Positions 58,467-64,000 of a stretch of DNA of 64,000 nt are shown piece by piece. The DNA is taken from assembly GCA_024500155.1 (NCBI GenBank), contig CM044867.1, positions 25,245,632 to 25,309,631 on the forward strand, given 5' to 3'. The DNA is from Chenopodium formosanum (lineage: Eukaryota > Streptophyta > Magnoliopsida > Caryophyllales > Amaranthaceae). Position 1 is the stretch's first letter. Every line of letters begins with the position of its first letter. The notes under the pieces are model-generated. The model worked only from the letters and a program-made list of their open reading frames with translations, had not been told where the DNA came from and did not search any database. The position numbers and the translations under genes are program-made.

Positions 58467-61400
58467 ATAACCGAGGTGGCACAGCCGGCCAAGGTTAAGA
58501 ATTTGTTGGTAGGTACTTATGATAGTACCTCCAACCCAGAAGACCACCTTATGGCATACACCAACTTCATGTATCTACAGGGGTTGGACGATACTATTTG
58601 GTGCCGATGTTTCCCGGCTACATTGAAGGGCATTGCCCAACAATGGTTTGGAAACTTGCCAGCCGGCTCTATTGATTGCTTCAAGAAGCTAGCCTTCTTG
58701 TTTGCCACCAACTTCTCTATGAACATCCCTGCAAAGAAAACAAGTCTCGACTTGAGCACCATTAAGCAGAGAGAGAGAAAAGGGCTACGCTCTTATGTCA
58801 AGCGGCTCAATCTGATAAGAATTTAGATTCAGTGATTGTTTGACGAGGTAGCATTTATAGACTTCTTTAAGGGTCTGAGAGATGGGTCGACCTTTAAGTT
58901 CGACCTCGTCAGAAAAGGGGCATTCACACTGCAGGCGGCTCTGAGGGAGGCGGAAAGCTACATCCAAGCAACTGACCTCTGCACGCCTGGCAGCCAGTCA
59001 GACTCCAAGAAGTCTGACAAACAAAAAGAAATCCGGTCTGCTCAGTCGGCAAAGAAGAAAGAAGAGAAAAGAAGTCTAGGAGGTTAGTGACTCTGACCAG
59101 CTCTTCCAGAAGAAAAAGAAAGTGTTTAAACCGTACATCCCCAAGTACGAGTTTAACAAGGACTCCAACTCCACCCTCATGGAGATAAAGTACCGGTTGT
59201 TTCTTGAGAAGCTGAATCCAATGAAGAATTCTGTCTAGTCACGGAACAAGAACAAATTCTGCTAATTCCATGAGGAAGTTGACCTTGGAACCAACAACTG
59301 CTACTGCCTTTTTAATGGGCATTGGACCGTCTGGCTGACAAAGGGATGTTGAAGTCCTACATTACCAAGTCCAAAGGGACTAATAAGAAGAACAAAGGGC
59401 AGTCGTCTAAGACTCCCCAGCCTACTAGTAGTTCGGACACCGACAAGGAGCCGGTCAACACTATAGTAGGCGGGTTCTCATGTGGTGGCCCTACCATCTG
59501 GGGCACCAAAAGCCATCTTCAAAAGATAGACAAGGATGACGATGAGCAGGTGTCTGCCAGCTCCACCTTCCCAGATGTCTTGATCATTGAGAAGGACAGG
59601 GGCAGTGTCTGCCGTCCACATGACGACCCGGTTGTTATTGAATGTAAGGTCGCCAATTAGCTGGTTGGGCGGATCCTTATTGACACCGGCAGCTCGTCGG
59701 ACATCATCAGCCTCTGGTGCTTGCAGAAGCTGAAATACAAGCCCAGCAGCATGCATCCGGTAACCCATCCCCTGGTTGGTTTGGCGGGGGGATGGTGTAC
59801 CTAGTTGGGCAGATTGATCTACCCATTCGGCTGGGAGAGAAAGGAGAAGGACGACATCTAGTCGTCAAGTTCTTGGTAGTTGAGGAGCTGATCGCCTATA
59901 ACATCATTTTGGGCCGTCCAACCCTCAACGAGGCTAAGGTAGTAATCATTTCTTCCCTCATGCTCATCAAGTATGAGAAGGATGATGGTTCCGTTGGCTC
60001 CCTGAATGGGGATCAAAAGACGGCTCGGGAGTGTTATCTCTTAGCCGTCAAGTCCACTATGGCCTCAAACAACCATGGACAGGTGCCAATAGACCTTCAC
60101 AATGTCAAGGACATCAACCCTGCCCCACCAGCAGCCGGAAAGAAAAGAAAATATGCTCAGCTAGTGAAGGTGAAGAAAGAGAAAAAATAGCAATCACGGA
60201 CCGGAGAGCGGTCACACAAGCTCCGTCCCCAGCCGGCTGGTGAGTACAATGATCTCGCTCTAGATGACAGCCGTCCAGAGTGTACTGTTAAGGTGGGGAC
60301 GACTGCTTATGATAAGTTGGGTGCAAATTTACACCTGCTGTTGAAAGAATTTAAAGACATCTTTGCCTTTGAAGTGGAAGAGATGCCAGGCGATAGCCCG
60401 GATCTCGCTGTCCACAAACTCGTCGTGGATCCAAAAAAGAAGCCTATCCAGCAAAAGAAAAGAAACCACGGCGAGGAAAGAAGTCAGGCGACAGCTGCCG
60501 AAGTCAAAAAGGTGCTAGACGCTGGGTTCATTCGGCCATGTAATTTCCCCGACTAGGTGGCAAATGTTGTGCTTGTAAAGAAGCTGAATGATATCGACGC
60601 ATGTGTGTTGATTACACAGACCTTAACAAGGCGTGTCCAAAGGACAGTTATCCGCTTCCAAAGATCAACAGTCTGGTCGACTCTACAGCCGGCCACGCCT
60701 TGATGAGTTTCATGGATGCCTATTCAGGTTTCTATCAAATACCCCTGTGGAAAAATGATCAAGAGAAGACGACTTTTGTCACTGATCAGGGGTTATTCAG
60801 TTACACTGTATGCCGTTTGGCTTGAAGAACGAGACCGTATTTAGCTCCCGGTGTACTTCATTAGCCATATACTAAAAGATGCTGAACTCCGGTACCCCAC
60901 GGTTGAGAATTTTGGCCTTGCTCTTTATGTGGCATTTAAAAAGTTGAAACCTTATTTTCTGGCACATCCGGTGGTAATTTACACCGACCAGCCACTCAAG
61001 CGGCCAATGTCCACTTGGAGTCATCTGGTAGAATGCTAAAATGGGCTATTGAAATGCAAAGTCTTGAAATCACTTACGAACCAAGAAAGGCAGTGAAAGG
61101 TTAGGCGTTGACGACTTCATTGTTGAAATGACTCGTCCGGTTCCTCTGGATAATCTTGACCAGGTTTGGAATGCGTACGTAGACGGGAGCTCTACGAAGA
61201 ATGGCTGTGGTGCAGGCGTAATCTACGAATCTCCTAAAGGAGACAGATTCGAGTATGCACTACGGTTCAAGTTTCGGGACTCAAACAATGAGGCAAAATA
61301 TGAAGCCTTGCTAGTCGGGATCCGCATGTGTAAGGCGGAAGGGGCAACAAAAATTGACGCTACTCTGATTCGCAATTGGTTGTTAGCCAGTACCAGGGTC

Positions 61401-62399
61401 AATATGAAGCTACCCATCCATCAATTGACGGCATGGCTATTTTTGGCCCACCCTTGAGTCAGACGCCAAGGAGATGGTGAAAAAATGTGACAAGTGCCAG
61501 AAATTCGGCAAACTCATCCATCGTCCGGCTACTGATCTGACGGCAATCCACAGCCCGGTCCCGTCTGCTAAATGGGGCATGGACATTTTGGATCCTTACA
61601 TGCCTGCACCAGGCAAAAAATGCTACATTTTGGTGGCTATGGATTACTTCACCAAGTGGGTGGAGGCAGAGGTGGTAAAGAACATCAGGACAAAGGGTGT
61701 CATCTCTTTTATTTTGAAAAACATTATCACCCGGTTTGGGGTACCTATGTCTATGGTGCTTGATAATGGCCCTCAATTTGAAACGCCTCTGCTCAAGACT
61801 TGGTTGAGAGATCAAAGGATCTCAAGATGTTTACATCAGTCGGCCGACCCCAAGCAAATGGCCAAGTTGAAGCCTTCAACAAATGCATCTCAAACGGCAT
61901 CCAAAAGAAAATTGAAAGAGCCGGTGGTTTATGGGCAGAAGAATTAATTCATGTCCTATGGGCCATCCGGACAACTGCAAAAAGGGCAACCGGCGAAACC
62001 CCCTTTCTCATGGTATACGGTGCTGAAGCCATCTTGCCCATCGAACGTTACTAGCCGACTCTCAAAGTCATGCTTTACGATGAAGAGGCAAATTGGGAGG
62101 CCATGCGGCTAACATTAGACTCACTCCCAGAACGCAGGGGCAATGCTGCTTTGCGTCATGAGATATACCGTCTAAGAATGACAAGAGTCTACAACAAGAA
62201 AGTACACAAGAGCCCTTTGAAAGTTGGCGACTTCGTGTTAAGAATAATGGAGACAACCAGTAGGGCCAATGAGCTTGGAAAGCTGACTCCTAATTGAGAA
62301 GGCCCCTACCGGATCTATGAGGTCCGCCTGGAAACTCTAGACGGAAGACGCCTGCCCAGAACTTAGAATGTAGACAATATGAAAAAGTACTACTTCTAA

Positions 62400-63062
62400 G
62401 AGTTGTAAATATTTTTGTAAACAAGAAGTCTATTAATGAAAAATTGCTTTTTGTTTTCAATTATGTTATTGCTTTTATAATTTTTATACCGTCTAGGCAA
62501 TGCACAGACGGATCATTTGCTAAACAACCTAAGTTTGAAACTTAGTAGCAAAGGTCCAAGTGACATGCGGCCAACAGCCAGATAAATAAACTAGGCACAA
62601 AAAGGCTTAGTAGCTATACAGCCGGTCTTGGCTAAGACGAGAGGCCAATGGCCGGATGGTTGTTTATTTTACAAAATGGCCTGTCCCAATATGGACTATG
62701 GCGTCCGGCGACACCCCTCCTGGTGCAATCGTCGCAGAGAGCACTCTATTGTATGCTCTACGTAGCTATGTAGACAACAACGATTGAATGACCTAATTGG
62801 TCAGCTCATAGCCGTCTAACCAGAACAGTCTAAAGAACGATCAAGTTCTCGAATCCCTGGATGTCCTAAGACATTAGCCAGTGGACGACCGAAGTTCTTA
62901 CTTAGGCTTTTCATTCCAAAATTACGCAGGCTCTCCCATTGGGACAAAAAAGAGTTATGTAATGGCTATGCAATCGTCTCACACGGACATTTACCGTCTG
63001 GGTAAATGGATGAAACGCATGTTGTTTGGATGGCTGTGTACTTGGTTTGGGGCAATCACTAC
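62400..63062 (+). mobile_element. Post-pol spacer of the Tat-lineage element
   Basis: It follows the end of integrase. It has a GTAAATATTTTTGTAAAC stretch at 62405 and scattered CCGTCTGG and GCCGG words also seen in the gag-pol body. No reliable coding region. No polypurine tract plus direct 3' LTR pair could be placed within the window. Confidence 0.5.
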
Positions 63063-63565
63063 TGTTTTGGGTGTTTTTGTCCCTCGGGAGAGTTACAACT
63101 CGAAGATTGGTCCGGTGCGGCCTGTACCTGCAAAACAAACGGAGACATCGGTTGGTAGGTGCTCCGCCTCCGACGATCAATTTAGTAACTTGAAAGGAGA
63201 GAAAAAGATGCGGAAATTTAGGTGGGTATCTGCTCGGATTCTAAGCTCAGATGTCTCTATCAAAGGGACAGTTTGTAATAAATGGTAAAACGTGCCCTCC
63301 AAAAGAGGGGAATCTCCCTATTTATAGGGTCCTCGGGGATTGTGCCCCTAATTAGGTCACAGAACCCTAATCAGTGGTGGGCTGCGCCGCATTGCGGCTT
63401 TCTCAGGATTTGGGCCTGAAGGCCGCCATTTCCCAAAATTCTGGAGTGACACGTGTCAAGCAGGGATAGGTCCACTTTGGACCTGACGTGGCACGCCACG
63501 TGGCATCTGTGACACGCGTCACGCTCCGGTTGGTGGTAATTTTACCGCCAAAAAGTAACTGGTCA
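63063..63565 (-). repeat. LTR-like sequence in inverted orientation relative to 53326-53817
   Basis: The reverse complement matches the 5' LTR over nearly its whole length. Shared blocks include CTATAAATAGGGAGATTCCC, GTCGGAGGCGGAGC and CTCTCCCGAGGGACAAAAACAC. The minus TATA is at 63319-63326. It carries palindromes GACACGTGTC and GCCACGTGGC. Flanking 5-mers ACTAC and CCTTC do not match, so it is not a clean solo LTR with these ends. Confidence 0.75.
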
Positions 63566-64000
63566 CCTTCTGAGTAAATTACAGGATTACCCCTGAATTT
63601 ACCCTCCTTATATAGCCATTTACCCTCATTATTTTTGTACGTTCACAAAAATTTTCGAGAGAGAACTTTGAGAAAACTTTGAGAGAGAGCAGAAGTCATC
63701 CGTCTGAGTCAAGCGAAAGTCAGGAAAAAATCATTTCCGTCAACACAGCCGGACCCGTCTACCTTCAGATATCAAATCTAAAGGTACCGTCTCTGTCTCT
63801 CTCAGCTCTTTTTCATTTTACACCGCTTGTACATATTTCTTATAATAAATGGATTCATCACCAACACACACGGCACAACCTAGGTTAGAGTCCAGCCGGT
63901 CACCAGGGACTGCTGAGTCTAGGATTGGGAGTGCCGTCTCAGGGTGTTGGGGCCACCCATTTGCTTGGATTCCGACCATTTACGCGTCTGTGCAGGACAC
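63566..64000 (+). other. Unassigned, possibly LTR/leader of another element
   Basis: A + strand TATA-like box (TTATATAGCC, near 63610) is followed by a leader with GAGAGAACTTTGAGA repeats and later GCCGGTCACC-type words like those in the Tat element. No protein is recognised. The window ends here, so its nature cannot be settled. Confidence 0.35.

Larger units (their letters stand above)
53851..62399 (+). pseudogene. Tat-lineage Gypsy gag-pol, decayed and interrupted by nested insertions
   Basis: Gag starts at ATG 53851 (MVQDSIPLPDPNN) and is open to a stop at 54502-54504. Gag resumes around solo LTR D: PFTKNI before 54739 joins TEVAQPAKV after 58466, then YDSTSNPEDHL and QQWFGNLP. A Cys/His knuckle relic lies near 59260. 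Protease is IDTGSSSDI at about 59677-59704. Reverse transcriptase has CVDYTDLNKACPKDSYPLP and FMDAYSGFYQIPL at 60601-60750 but is cut short near 60840. The RNase H (LRYPTVENF at 60888) is followed by a second, archaeal-type RNase H (YVDGSSTKNGCGAGVI, about 61170), typical of Tat. Integrase has CDKCQKFG, the three acidic positions (MDI, LDNGP, GQVEAF) and ends near 62400. Many stops, frameshifts and deletions, so non-functional. Confidence 0.85.

Noticed and set aside
62881..63288. 135-codon + strand frame across the post-pol spacer and inverted LTR
   Set aside because: It spans the boundary of a non-coding inverted LTR and shows no conserved domain.

Overview
This window is nuclear DNA from a flowering plant. 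It is AT-rich, has genes split by GT-AG introns, and is packed with plant-type LTR retrotransposons and DNA transposons. Three host genes can be reconstructed exon by exon. The repeat flavour (short GACGGTCTTA words, the LTR types) makes me think of Caryophyllales, but that is an impression and not a demonstrated assignment.

Host genes. (1) A complete eight-exon urate oxidase (uricase) gene on the + strand, CDS 17265-23974, 311 codons, ending in SRM, a PTS1-like peroxisomal signal. (2) A complete seven-exon VPS60/CHMP5-type ESCRT-III gene on the + strand, CDS 37612-42266, 232 codons. (3) A four-exon bZIP-family gene on the - strand, CDS 44968-49107, 299 codons, whose basic region lacks the usual invariant Asn. 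Genes 2 and 3 converge. A probable orphan first exon (ATG at 50785) lies upstream of gene 3 on the opposite strand.

Transposon layout. 1-3818 is the 3' part of a Gypsy-like element: internal tandem repeats, polypurine tract and 3' LTR (copy A). The same LTR family occurs three more times as solo LTRs with target-site duplications: copy B (4526-6694, AGGGG), copy C (32276-34347, CCAGT/CCAGC) and copy D (complement 54740-58466, ATAAC). 8946-16132 is a minus-strand chromovirus-like element with nearly identical LTRs around a shrunken, decayed pol. 25805-26373 is a FAR1/FHY3-like fragment cut by another LTR (26374-28169). 29256-35270 is a decayed MuDR-like transposase gene interrupted by LTR copy C. 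35687-36210 is a hAT-type non-autonomous element (8-bp TSD), and 36314-37308 is a long-TIR Mutator-like element (9-bp TSD). 53326-62400 is a decayed Tat-lineage Gypsy element. It contains solo LTR D, which itself contains a 1.7-kb CACTA element: three nested layers, the inner two dated by intact TSDs.

The most unusual signals are these. A ~70-bp module is repeated three times inside each A-D LTR and is shared with a different LTR. GC-rich direct/inverted-repeat blocks sit just upstream of LTR TATA boxes. The chromovirus looks recently moved yet carries a dead pol. Complementary homopolymers (G15 and C18 in the transcript) lie within one bZIP intron. I found no CRISPR array, rRNA gene or convincing tRNA gene, and nothing prokaryotic.
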